26,974 nt of DNA from positions 1 through 26,974 of the forward strand of contig DAOUMU010000155.1 of NCBI GenBank assembly GCA_034409055.1, read 5' to 3'. How positions within the stretch are numbered: the first letter of the stretch is position 1; each line of letters begins with the position of its first letter. Source of the DNA: DAOUMU01 sp034409055 (GTDB lineage Bacteria > Chloroflexota > Anaerolineae > 4572-78 > J111). The position numbers and the translations under genes were made by a program. The notes beneath the pieces are model-generated. The model was not told the origin of the DNA and did no database searches. It saw nothing but the letters and a program-made list of their open reading frames with translations. This document shows positions 1 to 7,936 of this stretch, in pieces.

Positions 1-99
1 GTTGGCTGGGGCTGTATTGTTAACAATCTCATTGCTATTGCTCAAGCCATTCTCAAGCCGCGTCGCCGAAAACGACTGTCTGCGGCATCTGTGGCTTGA
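1..99 (+). other. C-terminal end of an unrecognised ORF
   Basis: Frame 1 is open from the window edge to a TGA at 97-99 and encodes about 32 residues. It starts GWGCIVNNLIAIA and has a basic PRRRKRL stretch. The frame ends immediately before an AraC-family remnant that has lost its own upstream part. A transposase tail at an insertion junction would fit this, but I do not recognise the family. It could equally be a chance open frame. Confidence 0.25.
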
Positions 100-249
100 A
101 CATGGGTTTCCAGACAGAAACTAGCTAATGACAAGCCCATTGCTCACGTTGCAACTGAAGTTGGTTTTGCTGATCAGAGTCATTTTACCAGGAAATTTAA
201 GTCTTTTGTTGGCGCAACCCCCCGTCAATATCAATTAGCCAACCGTTAA
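100..249 (+). pseudogene. AraC-family regulator, C-terminal HTH remnant
   Basis: After an in-frame TGA at 97-99 the frame encodes the second helix-turn-helix and tail of an AraC/XylS regulator. The visible signature runs RQKLANDKPIAHVATEVGF, then ADQSHFTRKFK and the family-typical GATPRQYQ, ending at TAA 247-249. Intact AraC proteins have a second HTH helix pair and usually an effector domain upstream; here only about 45 residues remain. No start codon with a ribosome site is visible, so this is a gene fragment, probably cut by a rearrangement near position 100. Confidence 0.75.
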
Positions 250-296
250 AACAGCCTCGCTAATCCATTTGATAGCCGGCTAGACAGGTTAGTGCC

Positions 297-1253
297 TTAG
301 ATGCCCCATAATGATCTCAATAAAAATCGGGCATTTTTGGGGCTTTCACCCACACGTCTGACGGCATAAGGCCACCAATCTATCCCAAATGGCAGATAAA
401 GACGTACCTGTTCACCCTTTTGAACAAGCTTTTTCTGTAAATCAGCCCTCACGCCGTAAAGCATTTCAAATTCGTATGTTTCCTTTGCCCATCCCCGGCA
501 ATGTGCCATCTCGATTATCTGATTGATGAGACTATCATCGTGAGTGGCAAAGATTGGATAAAAACCGCTTTGTCGGGCTTCTTCAGACAACATTATTTCC
601 GCTAATCTCAAAAAATTGTCGTCAATTTCAGAGCGGTTGGTAAATGCGATCTCTTTTCCTTCTGCAAAGGCTCCCTTTACCAACCTGACAGCCCCACCGG
701 TCGTTACAATCTTTTTTAAATCGCTTTCAGTGCGATACAGATAAGCTTGAAGTGTTAGAGCGGCTGGAAGCGATGCATCTCGTAGGGCGGTATAAAGCTT
801 GATCGTTGCTTCAGTGACAGACGAATCTTCCATATCCAACATAAGAAAATGCGCGACCGAGCTATTTGCGGTATTTGTTAATTGCTTAATTTGTTGAGTA
901 ATTTCAAAGGCGTGATTTCGGCATAACTCAACGTCTATTTGATAGCCAATTTGGGTAGGGTCTACACAGATAAACATATCCAGGTTCGAAGCTTCAAGGT
1001 CTTTTGCGATAGCCCTTAAAGCTGAAACAGTTTGGTTGATGATAGTCAAATCTTCAACATACTCACCAAGATAAAACAGAGATGCTTTATAGCCTTGTGA
1101 CTTTAAGGTTCGGCTCTTTTCAGTAACCCCAGTTACATTCCTGCCCCCTACAAATCTCATGGCCAATTCAGACACTGCCGCTCGATTTTGCATAAAGTTT
1201 TTGACCCACTCATTTCGGGCTAAATAAATCATACTTTGTTGCCAGAGTCTCAT
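297..1253 (-). CDS. Proline dehydrogenase (monofunctional PRODH)
   Basis: This is an FAD-dependent proline dehydrogenase that oxidises L-proline to pyrroline-5-carboxylate, normally passing electrons to the quinone pool. The 318-residue protein has the length of bacterial single-function PRODH enzymes, not of PutA fusions. Diagnostic motifs are RLVKGAF (190-196), EMLYGVR (263-269), RLYLPFG (284-290) and WWPYAVRRVGE (293-303); the last supplies the arginines that bind the proline carboxylate. The ATG is preceded by GGGAGGAG (1264-1271) at a 10-nt spacing, so the start is well supported. No P5C dehydrogenase gene is nearby. The gene stands alone between decayed genes, and nothing in it suggests inactivation. 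Confidence 0.93.
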   Translation of the reverse strand: MRLWQQSMIYLARNEWVKNFMQNRAAVSELAMRFVGGRNVTGVTEKSRTLKSQGYKASLFYLGEYVEDLTIINQTVSALRAIAKDLEASNLDMFICVDPTQIGYQIDVELCRNHAFEITQQIKQLTNTANSSVAHFLMLDMEDSSVTEATIKLYTALRDASLPAALTLQAYLYRTESDLKKIVTTGGAVRLVKGAFAEGKEIAFTNRSEIDDNFLRLAEIMLSEEARQSGFYPIFATHDDSLINQIIEMAHCRGWAKETYEFEMLYGVRADLQKKLVQKGEQVRLYLPFGIDWWPYAVRRVGESPKNARFLLRSLWGI

Positions 1254-1292
1254 TTAATTCAAACTCCTCCCTAAATTCAATATTTTGTCTGA

Positions 1293-1691
1293 CTACCGGA
1301 GCAATCCAATATTGCCTGTCAAGGAATTGACTTCTTTATCAGGACCACAGATGGCTATACCGAGATAATTGAGCTTATTAGCCGGGGTTTGTTGAAGGCG
1401 TGCCTTATAATGTTCGTAGTCTTTAGATTTTTGGGCCACATCACAAAAATCGACCTAGAAAAGATTTTTAACTTCCATTTCCAAAAGTTTAGCACGGATT
1501 GAGCGAATAAGGTCTCCATCTCCCTTTAACACCGGAATTGAGACCTGAGTGATACCACGATGAATGTATTCATCTTTATCCAACACATCTTCACCTACAA
1601 TCTTTTTGTTTTTATTACCGATGCTAATCGCTAAAACCGCAGATGTGTTTGCAATCAACCCCAAGGGCAATGTGTGGTCAATAATGCTTCT
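1293..1691 (-). pseudogene. DUF2000-family protein, inactivated
   Basis: The minus strand encodes an almost complete DUF2000 protein. It starts around IIDHTLPLGLIANTSAVLA, continues with GITQVSIPVLKGDGDLIRSI, and ends YLGIAICGP, VNSLTG, LLR and TAG (1293-1295). One in-frame TAG at 1455-1457 splits it after MEVKNLF. In the same frame the family sequence resumes as VDFCDVAQKS. A TAA at 1692-1694 also removes the usual N-terminal start, and only a TTG at 1668-1670 remains. DUF2000 proteins resemble peptidyl-tRNA hydrolase 2 but have no firm function. The clean continuation after the stop shows recent nonsense decay rather than a short real gene. Stop-codon readthrough is a less likely alternative. 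Confidence 0.8.
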
Positions 1692-1730
1692 TTACCTTTT
1701 CCTTAACTCCTTTGCACTACTTTTTTAGTA

Positions 1731-1894
1731 CTACTGATAAAAGATTAGCACCGTTGGTTTTTCAGCCAGAACCGTACTGAGGTCAAGTGAGATGCCTTCT
1801 TCTATCAACACATTAATTTTTGTATAGACGCACAAACCAATAGTGGCCGGATATTTAGGGCAGTGGTCGGAACTTGGTTAGACGGTTGACTCAT
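1731..1894 (-). pseudogene. AhpC/TSA (peroxiredoxin-like) N-terminal remnant
   Basis: An ATG at 1892-1894 has a good ribosome site upstream (GAGGA, 7-nt spacing). It opens MSQPSNQVPTTALNIRPLL and runs to a TGA near ASIQKLMC. In the neighbouring frame the sequence carries on as NVLIEEGISLDL and STVLAEKPTVLIFYQ, then TAG at 1731-1733. This is the strand before the CxxC active site in AhpC/TSA-type redoxins (normally ...VLVFYRG.WCPYC). A one-base frameshift and loss of everything from the active site onward make it a pseudogene. It lies directly upstream of the DUF2000 remnant on the same strand, so the two were probably one operon. Confidence 0.6.
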
Positions 1895-1958
1895 TGATTA
1901 TTCCTCAAAAAGCGTCTCGCATTTTGTCACCTATCTACTGTCTAAGATCTGGCTCAGG

Positions 1959-2726
1959 TTAACGACCCAGCCACCCCCCATCAACCGGCACAATGGAGCC
2001 GTGCATATAATCTGAAGCCGCGGACGCCAAAAACACTACCAGACCCTGCAGGTCTGCCGGGTCTCCCCATCTCCCAACTGGGATCCGTTCCAGAATAGAC
2101 TGGCTTCGCTCCTTATCGGCCCGTATGGGAGCGGTGTTGTCGGTGGCCATGTAACCGGGCGCGATGGCATTCACATTAATGCCTTTATTTGCCCACTCGT
2201 TGGCCAGGGCGCGAGTTAAACCGGCCACAGCGCTTTTGGCGGCGGTATACGATGGCACCAGAATGCCCCCTTGAAACGATAACATTGAGGCTACATTGAT
2301 GATTTTGCCACTCCCTTGTTGAACCATTACGTTGCCCGCGGCCTGTGACAGGAAAAAGAGCGCTCTGAGATTGATGTGGATGACGTCGTCCCAATACTCT
2401 TCGCTAAACTCCAGGGCCGGTGCCCGGCGGATAATCCCTGCATTGTTAATCAGGATATCCAGTTGTCCCAATTCCTGAATCACTTGTCCGACCGCTTCAT
2501 TTAGCTGGGCCACTGTAGCCTTGCGCAAGTTACAGACTACCGGCAAAAAGCGTCGCCCCAACGTTTCCACCTGGGCTTGTGTTTCTTCGAGAGAAATAAT
2601 GTCCAATCCGGCAATATCTGCGCCAGCCTCGGCCAGACCCACCGCCATCGCCTGACCCAAACCGCGTCCGGCGCCAGTGACCAGCGCTACTTTTCCATCA
2701 AGTTTGAATGAATCTAAGATGCTCAT
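1959..2726 (-). CDS. kduD: 2-dehydro-3-deoxy-D-gluconate 5-dehydrogenase (KduD)
   Basis: This is a short-chain dehydrogenase that reduces 3-deoxy-D-glycero-2,5-hexodiulosonate, the KduI product, to 2-keto-3-deoxygluconate in the cytoplasm. The 255 residues match the family length. Visible elements are the NAD(P)-binding TGAGRGLG (17-24), NNAG (94-97), catalytic Ser147 and Tyr160-x3-Lys164. The loop APGYMATDNTAPIRAD (189-204) and the GRWGDP segment are typical of KduD among SDRs. The ATG has GAGG 7 nt upstream. It is the last gene of the uronate operon, separated from iclR by a 152-bp gap that holds a symmetrical repeat. No KDG kinase or aldolase gene follows; downstream lie only pseudogenes. 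Confidence 0.92.
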   Translation of the reverse strand: MSILDSFKLDGKVALVTGAGRGLGQAMAVGLAEAGADIAGLDIISLEETQAQVETLGRRFLPVVCNLRKATVAQLNEAVGQVIQELGQLDILINNAGIIRRAPALEFSEEYWDDVIHINLRALFFLSQAAGNVMVQQGSGKIINVASMLSFQGGILVPSYTAAKSAVAGLTRALANEWANKGINVNAIAPGYMATDNTAPIRADKERSQSILERIPVGRWGDPADLQGLVVFLASAASDYMHGSIVPVDGGWLGR

Positions 2727-2784
2727 GGTAATACCTCGGTTTTTTGGGTTGAAGTTTTAACGCACTTGCTCTATAAGCCGGGCC

Positions 2785-2870
2785 AAGGTGACAGTCACTT
2801 TTTCTCAGATTAGTGCAGCATATTTAGCAAAATCAGACCGGCTTTCTCCGCGTTAAGTGACTGTCACCTT
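2785..2870. repeat. 86-bp element with 16-bp perfect inverted ends
   Basis: The segments 2785-2800 and 2855-2870 are exact reverse complements (16 bp each). Each arm contains an 11-bp self-symmetrical core, GTGACAGTCAC or GTGACTGTCAC, with centres 69 bp apart. The element fills most of the iclR-kduD gap. Two readings fit: a pair of operators for a dimeric regulator such as the adjacent IclR protein, or a small MITE/REP-like element with terminal inverted repeats. The 54-nt loop argues against a simple terminator. Confidence 0.7.
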
Positions 2871-2878
2871 ATTGAGGA

Positions 2879-3685
2879 CTATTCTTTAACTGATCGTGTA
2901 TGAGGTGATACGTAACCCAGGGCACTGGAGATAGTCTGGGCCGTATCAATAACCAATGAGGAAAGTGCTTTGAGTCGAGAGACTGAAAGACGATAAGCCG
3001 GTCCTGACACGCTAATGGCCGCAAAGACATGACCGGTATGGTCAAAGACGGGTGCGCCTACACAGCGAATGTCATCCTCGCTCTCTTCATTATCTATGGC
3101 AAATTTCTGCGCATGGATAGTGGCCAGTTCCGTCAGTAAAGCAGTCCGGTCTGTGATGGTGGTGGTGGTATTGGCCGTCAATTCCAGTTGATCAATCAGT
3201 TTGGTCTGGTCACTTTCGGGCAAAAAGGCTAAAATTGCTTTGCCCATAGATGTACAATGTAGTTTGTTGCGCGAGCCAATCTTGGTATGCGTTCGTACCG
3301 ACTGTGTGCTTTCTGCTTTGCCAACGTAGAGAATCTCATTGTCATCTAATATAGATAAATAGGTGGTTTCATTAGTTATATCGCTCAGCTGGCGTAGATA
3401 GGGTTGGGCTAACTTAGGTAAATCCAATGAGTCCAGTACATTTTGGCTCAGGCTTAAGGCCTGGGTACCAAGCCGATAATGGGTGTTATCATCTTGAGTC
3501 ACGTAACCGCGGACAGTCAGGGTGTAGATAAGTCGATACGTAGTGGGACGAGATAAATTGCACAATCTTGCAGCCTCTGCCGCCGATAAGGGGTGATCGG
3601 CAAGTGCGATGCACTCTAGAATATCAAGTGCCTTTAGCACCGTCTGGGATAGATTTGCTTCATTGGATGTATCTTTAAGCGGCAT
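2879..3685 (-). CDS. IclR-family transcriptional regulator (KdgR-like by context)
   Basis: The 268-residue protein has the two-domain layout of IclR regulators. An N-terminal winged helix lies around residues 15-75, with recognition region LSAAEAARLCNLSRPTTYRL. A C-terminal GAF-like effector domain lies around 85-255, with GSRNKLHCTSMGKAILAF, the RCVGAPVF region and AAISVSGP as family landmarks. Sitting between kduI and kduD, it most likely senses a uronate breakdown product such as KDG, as enterobacterial KdgR does; the ligand is inferred. The ribosome site is modest (AGGT about 7 nt before the ATG), as is common for a regulator inside an operon. Candidate targets are the palindromes at 2785-2870 and 12,925-12,976. 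Confidence 0.88.
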   Translation of the reverse strand: MPLKDTSNEANLSQTVLKALDILECIALADHPLSAAEAARLCNLSRPTTYRLIYTLTVRGYVTQDDNTHYRLGTQALSLSQNVLDSLDLPKLAQPYLRQLSDITNETTYLSILDDNEILYVGKAESTQSVRTHTKIGSRNKLHCTSMGKAILAFLPESDQTKLIDQLELTANTTTTITDRTALLTELATIHAQKFAIDNEESEDDIRCVGAPVFDHTGHVFAAISVSGPAYRLSVSRLKALSSLVIDTAQTISSALGYVSPHTRSVKE

Positions 3686-3762
3686 TTTTTTACCTGCTAA
3701 CGCGAATCATGGAAATTGTGATCCGCCCTTTGTCCTTTAATAACAACAAGATAGGCGACCCA

Positions 3763-3788
3763 TCAGAGACGCGGACCCTAATCTCTGA
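3763..3788. promoter_or_regulatory. Inverted repeat upstream of iclR
   Basis: TCAGAGA (3763-3769) and TCTCTGA (3782-3788) form a 7-bp stem around a 12-nt loop, between kduI and iclR. No T-run follows on either strand, so it does not look like a terminator. It could be an operator or an mRNA structure in the iclR leader. Function is unknown. Confidence 0.35.
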
Positions 3789-3793
3789 GTTTA

Positions 3794-3895
3794 CTATACT
3801 CTTCTAATACAGATATTACCAAAGCTATCACAAATTGCAAAATCAGCCAAATCCCCTTTTCCTTGATCAGTTGATGCCAATTGCTGGACCAACAT
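3794..3895 (-). CDS. Possible 33-residue leader ORF
   Basis: An ATG at 3893-3895 follows a very strong Shine-Dalgarno (AAGGAGG, 5-nt spacing) and opens a 33-residue frame that begins MLVQQLASTDQGKGD and ends ICIRRV. It fills part of the 251-bp gap between kduI and iclR. Its stop lies 5 nt before the inverted repeat at 3763-3788. I recognise no family, transmembrane segment or signal peptide. It could be a leader peptide, a remnant of a deleted gene, or chance. The ribosome site is its best support. Confidence 0.3.
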   Translation of the reverse strand: MLVQQLASTDQGKGDLADFAICDSFGNICIRRV

Positions 3896-3936
3896 AGTTG
3901 CCTCCTTATTTTTAGTTCCGGGTCTTGCAAAGTAGA

Positions 3937-4767
3937 TTAAGCCATGTCATGCAAAGGGGTAAGATCCATATCAGCAAAGGCTTGATTTTCGCCGCCCATA
4001 GCCCATACAAAACAGTAGTTGCTGGTGCCGGCCCCAGCGTGGATTGACCAACTGGGAGAAATAGTCACCTGCCTGTCTCTGACCACAAGGTGTCTGGTTT
4101 CTTGCGGATCTCCCATGAAGTGAAAAACCAGGTTATCGCCCACCAGGTTGAAATACAAATATACTTCCGATCGGCGTTTGTGCGTGTGGGCTGGCATCGT
4201 GTTCCAAACGCTGCCGGGAGCCAATTCGGTGAAGCCCATGACCAATTGGCAGCTTGGCACGCCACCTTCGTGGATATACTGAAAGAGACTTCGCTCATTG
4301 GCCGCCTCTTTGCTGCCCAGATTAAGTCGGTTGGCCTGATCCTGGGGAATGTGGGTGGTTGGGTATTGTTTGTGAGCCGGAAGACTGACTATGTAAAAGC
4401 GGGCCGGATGGCTGACGTCAACGCTGGAAAAAGTTATCTCCTGGCTGCCCTGGCCAATGTATAGCATATCCCGGTGTACCATTTCATATTCCTGACCGTC
4501 AACGGTAATGCTGCCCTGATCGCCGATGTTAAAAACACCAAGCTCACGCCGCTCGGCAAAGTAGTTGGCCCTTAATTCTGTGCCAGCCTCAAGATGCAAG
4601 GGACGACTTGCCGGTACAGCGGCCCCAACAATCATGCGGTCAATGTGCAGATAAACCAGCTTGATTTCACCGGGTATGAACAGGTTGTCAATTAGAAACT
4701 CAGCCCTGATTTCAGAGGTATTCATTCTTTCAAAACTTTGCGGGTCTCTTGAATATCGTACTTCCAT
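3937..4767 (-). CDS. kduI: 5-keto-4-deoxyuronate isomerase (KduI)
   Basis: This zinc-dependent cupin-fold isomerase (4-deoxy-L-threo-5-hexosulose-uronate ketol-isomerase) converts the unsaturated uronate released by polysaccharide lyases to 3-deoxy-D-glycero-2,5-hexodiulosonate. The length of 276 residues is close to the E. coli enzyme (278). The metal ligands are visible as His194 and His196 in PAHTHKRRSE, Glu201 in SEVYLYF and His243 in WSIHAGAG, with the same spacing as in the E. coli protein. The N-terminal segment MEVRYSRDPQSFERMNTSEIR is also typical. The ATG is preceded by GGAG at 8 nt. It lies 46 bp after the DlgD-like gene and precedes iclR and kduD in the same transcript direction. 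Confidence 0.95.
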   Translation of the reverse strand: MEVRYSRDPQSFERMNTSEIRAEFLIDNLFIPGEIKLVYLHIDRMIVGAAVPASRPLHLEAGTELRANYFAERRELGVFNIGDQGSITVDGQEYEMVHRDMLYIGQGSQEITFSSVDVSHPARFYIVSLPAHKQYPTTHIPQDQANRLNLGSKEAANERSLFQYIHEGGVPSCQLVMGFTELAPGSVWNTMPAHTHKRRSEVYLYFNLVGDNLVFHFMGDPQETRHLVVRDRQVTISPSWSIHAGAGTSNYCFVWAMGGENQAFADMDLTPLHDMA

Positions 4768-4813
4768 GATGATTTCTCCAATTGGTGTTATTACAGGTTG
4801 CTATCCATTTAAA

Positions 4814-5815
4814 TTACATACTTAAAATTTCTTGCCATACCGACTCATCAACCGGAATGCCGCCGGTCAGGTTTTCCTGGCGAGTTCTGAGGACACGCTC
4901 ACCGGGAAATAATACTTCAGCGTTAGTTGCATCGGGTTGGGCCTGGTGTAAATCGGCGATGATATTTTCAACTTCCTGCTCAACCCAGGCCGCGCCGGCA
5001 GGCTGGGTAATATCAAACGCAATAAACACTTGAGATATGCCATATTCGCTTTCGTGCTGCCTGATTTGATAGGTGGCCTGCCCACCGGCAATCAACGTGG
5101 CGGTCATATCCAGTAGCAAAGCCAGCCCGGAGCCTTTCCAGTAGCCAATGGGCAGGGCGCGACCGGATTCCAGAATTACCGTGGCATCCTGCGTGGGTTG
5201 GTCATCCTGGCCAAACCCGCCCGGCACCGGCAGTTTTTCACCACGGCGACTAACTACCTCCAGCTTGCCAAAAGAAAATTGGGTCATGGCTATGTCAAGC
5301 ACTACCGGCCCTTCCTGGCGAGGCACGGCCAGCACCAGCGGATTATTGCCCAGCCGGATGTCACGGCTGCCGTAGGGCGGCATCACTGCGATGGCGTTAG
5401 TCCAGCACAACAGCACAAAACCGGCTGCGGCGGCCACCTGGCCATAAGCACCGGCTCGCATCCAGTGGTTGGTATTACGCAATCCCACACAACCCAGGCC
5501 ATGTTCACGAGCCAGAGCCATTACTCGCTGGGTGGCCGCCAGCGCATTGAGCGGGCCGGGGCCCAAGTGGCCGTCCCACTGTTCCCACGCCCCAAAAGCG
5601 GCGACCAGTTCCGGTTCGGCGTCGATTTTGATATAGCCTTGCTCAATCTGCCGGAAAAAGGTGGGAAAGCGATTCCAGCCGTGAGACGCCACCCCATCCA
5701 GGCTGTTTTGGGCAAAAATATCGGCTAGCTTCTCGGCCCGCTCTGGGGCAAAACCAACTTTCAACAGCACTGTTTGAAACTGCTGTTTCATTTCTGCAAA
5801 GGGAACGCGTTTCAT
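4814..5815 (-). CDS. dlgD: 2,3-diketo-L-gulonate reductase-like (DlgD/YiaK, Ldh_2 family)
   Basis: This is an NAD(P)H-dependent 2-oxoacid reductase of the malate/L-lactate dehydrogenase (Ldh_2) fold. The 333 residues match E. coli YiaK/DlgD (332). Conserved blocks include SHGWNRFP (His45), LRNTNHWMRAGAYG (112-125), WTNAIAVMPPYG, GNNPL (156-160), LPIGYWKGSG (221-230) and SEYGISQVFIA. The E. coli enzyme reduces 2,3-diketo-L-gulonate. In this uronate operon the true substrate may instead be a related diketo-deoxy acid, giving an alternative or additional step to KduD; that is inference. The ATG overlaps the stop of the upstream ATPase gene by 4 bp (ATGA), so translation is probably coupled. Confidence 0.85.
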   Translation of the reverse strand: MKRVPFAEMKQQFQTVLLKVGFAPERAEKLADIFAQNSLDGVASHGWNRFPTFFRQIEQGYIKIDAEPELVAAFGAWEQWDGHLGPGPLNALAATQRVMALAREHGLGCVGLRNTNHWMRAGAYGQVAAAAGFVLLCWTNAIAVMPPYGSRDIRLGNNPLVLAVPRQEGPVVLDIAMTQFSFGKLEVVSRRGEKLPVPGGFGQDDQPTQDATVILESGRALPIGYWKGSGLALLLDMTATLIAGGQATYQIRQHESEYGISQVFIAFDITQPAGAAWVEQEVENIIADLHQAQPDATNAEVLFPGERVLRTRQENLTGGIPVDESVWQEILSM

Positions 5816-6843
5816 TTTTTCTCGATTCCTCTCAACGACAACTCACGCGCCCGGTGACAGGCCACATAATGCTTCGGCTCGATCTCGGCCAATGGCGGAG
5901 ATTCTTGCTGGCAGCGATCAATCGCATACTCGCATCTGGGGTGGAAGTAACAGCCCGGTGGTGGATTGGCCGGGTCGGCCACATCGCCTTTAAGGACGAT
6001 GCGTTCAGAGCGGAGACGGGGGTCCGGTTTGGGAACGGCCGAGAGCAGGGCCTCGGTATAGGGATGTTTTGGATTGTTAAATAGGGGCACTGTTTCGGCC
6101 ATTTCAACAATTTTGCCGACATACATCACCGCTACCCGGTCGCTGATATGCTTGACCACACTCAAATCGTGGGCCACAAAGAGGTAAGTTAAACCGAATT
6201 CATCCTGCAGATCGAGCATTAAGTTCAGAATCTGAGCCTGCACCGAAACGTCAAGCGCCGAGACCGGTTCATCGGCCACAATCAAACTGGGACTTAGGGC
6301 CAGCGCCCGGGCGATACCGATTCGCTGGCGTTGTCCACCACTAAAAGCGTGCGGATACCGCCGCATGTATTCAGACCGCAACCCCACCATCCGCAACAAC
6401 TCGGCCACCCGATCCATCCGTTCCTGACGGTTGGTCATTCCATGCACAAGCAGCGGCTCGCCTACAATGTCAAGCAGGGTCATCCGCGGGTTAAGCGAAG
6501 AAAAAGGGTCTTGAAAAATCATCTGCATCTTGCCGCGTAGTTGCTGAACCTTACTTTCTGGCATCGAGGCTACATCCACGACCCCATTATCATCCGCACG
6601 AAAGAAAATCTGTCCTTCTGTCGGATCAATTGCCCGCAGGATGCAGCGCGAAGTTGTTGTCTTGCCGCAGCCGCTTTCACCCACTAGCGAGAGGGTTTCG
6701 CCCTGGCTGATGTAAAAGGTGATGTCATCTACTGCGCGGACGTGCCCCACCACCTTTTGTAAAAAACCTCTCCGAATCGGAAAGAATTTGCGTAGGTTTT
6801 TGACATCGAGTAGCACTTGGCCGTTAGAATCTTTCACTTTCAA
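5812..6843 (-). CDS. ABC transporter ATPase, OppF/DppF type
   Basis: This is the second nucleotide-binding subunit of a peptide-type (Opp/Dpp) importer, expected on the cytoplasmic face with its OppD-like partner. Motifs are Walker A GESGCGKT (55-62), Q-loop Gln111, signature SGGQR (168-172), Walker B LIVADEP (187-193) and switch His225. The C-terminal oligopeptide-type extension carries HPYTEALLSAVPKPDP and cysteines at 298, 304, 311 and 329, a pattern common in this family. The chosen start is a TTG with AAAGG 5 nt upstream; a GTG two codons on is possible. It lies 52 bp after the OppD-like gene and overlaps the reductase gene by 4 bp. In this operon the cargo is probably oligouronide rather than peptide. 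Confidence 0.9.
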   Translation of the reverse strand: MKVKDSNGQVLLDVKNLRKFFPIRRGFLQKVVGHVRAVDDITFYISQGETLSLVGESGCGKTTTSRCILRAIDPTEGQIFFRADDNGVVDVASMPESKVQQLRGKMQMIFQDPFSSLNPRMTLLDIVGEPLLVHGMTNRQERMDRVAELLRMVGLRSEYMRRYPHAFSGGQRQRIGIARALALSPSLIVADEPVSALDVSVQAQILNLMLDLQDEFGLTYLFVAHDLSVVKHISDRVAVMYVGKIVEMAETVPLFNNPKHPYTEALLSAVPKPDPRLRSERIVLKGDVADPANPPPGCYFHPRCEYAIDRCQQESPPLAEIEPKHYVACHRARELSLRGIEKK

Positions 6844-6895
6844 ATTTGCCTTTTATCAGATAAGAGCCCCAAGACAAATGCAAAGCAGTGGGCCA

Positions 6896-7936
6896 TCATT
6901 TATCATTCACCTTTGGTCCATCCTGGTATAAGAAACAACTTACTTTTTGCCGTTCATTCACTGACAGCCAGTCTGGTTCTTGCTGGTCACACCTGCCAGC
7001 CATAAAGTCCGGGCAGCGCGGGAAGAAAGGACACCCCGACGGGCGGTTATAAGGATGCGGAATAGAGCCGCTTATTGTTGGCAGTTTGGTCCGAGGAGCT
7101 GCCTCGATACTGGGAATTGAGCGCAACAGCGCCTGGGTATACGGATGCTTAGGGGCGTGGAACAGGTCGTCCACCGGACCTTCCTCAACCACGCGGCCCA
7201 GGTACATCACTACCACATAGTCGGCCATTTCGGCCACCACGCCCAGGTTGTGCGTAATCATCATGATGGCCATGCCGCGCTGCTCCTGCAACTGGCGCAG
7301 CAGGTCGAGAATCTGCGCCTGCGTGGTCACATCAAGCGCGGTGGTCGGTTCGTCGGCGATGAGCAGCCGGGGGTCGCACGAAAGGGCCACAGCAATCATA
7401 GCCCGCTGCCGCAGCCCGCCGCTCAACTCAAAGGCATATTCATCAATGCGGCGTTCCGGTTTGGGAATGCCTACCTGGCCAAATATTTCAACAGCGCGGG
7501 CCCGGGCTTCGTTTCTGGATACGTCAAGATGCAGTTCAATCGCTTCGAGAATTTGATTGCCAACCGTATGTACCGGGCTAAAGGACGTCATCGGCTCCTG
7601 GAACACCAGGCCAATTTCGCCCCCGCGAATAGCGCGCATCTGTTTACTGTTGGCAGGGAGTGCAGTCAAGTCAAGCTCGCTGCCGTTTTCGCCATACAGC
7701 GTGATCGTACCTTCCACAATACGGCCCGGCTCTTCGACAATGCGCAAGATAGATTGGGCCGTTACGCTTTTGCCACAGCCGCTTTCGCCCACAATGCCGA
7801 CAGTTTGCCCGGCATATACGTCAAAGGTAGCGCCGTCCACCGCCTTGACGATTCCTTCATCCTGAAAAAAATACGTTTTGAGATTTTGTACCGATAGTAA
7901 TGTTTTGGGTTCGTTTTCCATCTTGATTTTATCCAT
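6896..7936 (-). CDS. ABC transporter ATPase, OppD/DppD type
   Basis: This is the first ATPase subunit of the importer. It has Walker A GESGCGKS (50-57), signature LSGGLRQR, Walker B LLIADEP and the C-terminal HPYTQALL/SGSIPHPYNRPSGCPFFPRCP region of oligopeptide ATPases. The open frame reaches back to 8110, but the first 58 codons run antiparallel to no known domain and lie wholly inside the permease gene. I therefore start at MDKIKMENEPK, whose ATG overlaps the permease stop by 8 bp (coupled translation). The next ATG, at 7919-7921, is an alternative. Neither has a strong ribosome site. The length of about 346 residues is normal. The signature reads GGLRQR instead of the more usual GGMRQR. 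Confidence 0.9.
   Translation of the reverse strand: MDKIKMENEPKTLLSVQNLKTYFFQDEGIVKAVDGATFDVYAGQTVGIVGESGCGKSVTAQSILRIVEEPGRIVEGTITLYGENGSELDLTALPANSKQMRAIRGGEIGLVFQEPMTSFSPVHTVGNQILEAIELHLDVSRNEARARAVEIFGQVGIPKPERRIDEYAFELSGGLRQRAMIAVALSCDPRLLIADEPTTALDVTTQAQILDLLRQLQEQRGMAIMMITHNLGVVAEMADYVVVMYLGRVVEEGPVDDLFHAPKHPYTQALLRSIPSIEAAPRTKLPTISGSIPHPYNRPSGCPFFPRCPDFMAGRCDQQEPDWLSVNERQKVSCFLYQDGPKVNDK

Noticed and set aside
1455..1670. A stand-alone 71-residue gene starting at a TTG
   Set aside because: The DUF2000 sequence continues in frame past the stop at 1455-1457, so this is one half of a pseudogene.
5198..5728. A 176-residue plus-strand frame opposite the DlgD-like gene
   Set aside because: It is antisense to conserved reductase blocks and has no recognisable motif or ribosome site.
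7145..7897. A 250-residue plus-strand frame opposite the OppD-like ATPase
   Set aside because: It is antisense to Walker and signature motifs and has a His-rich, low-quality composition typical of shadow frames.
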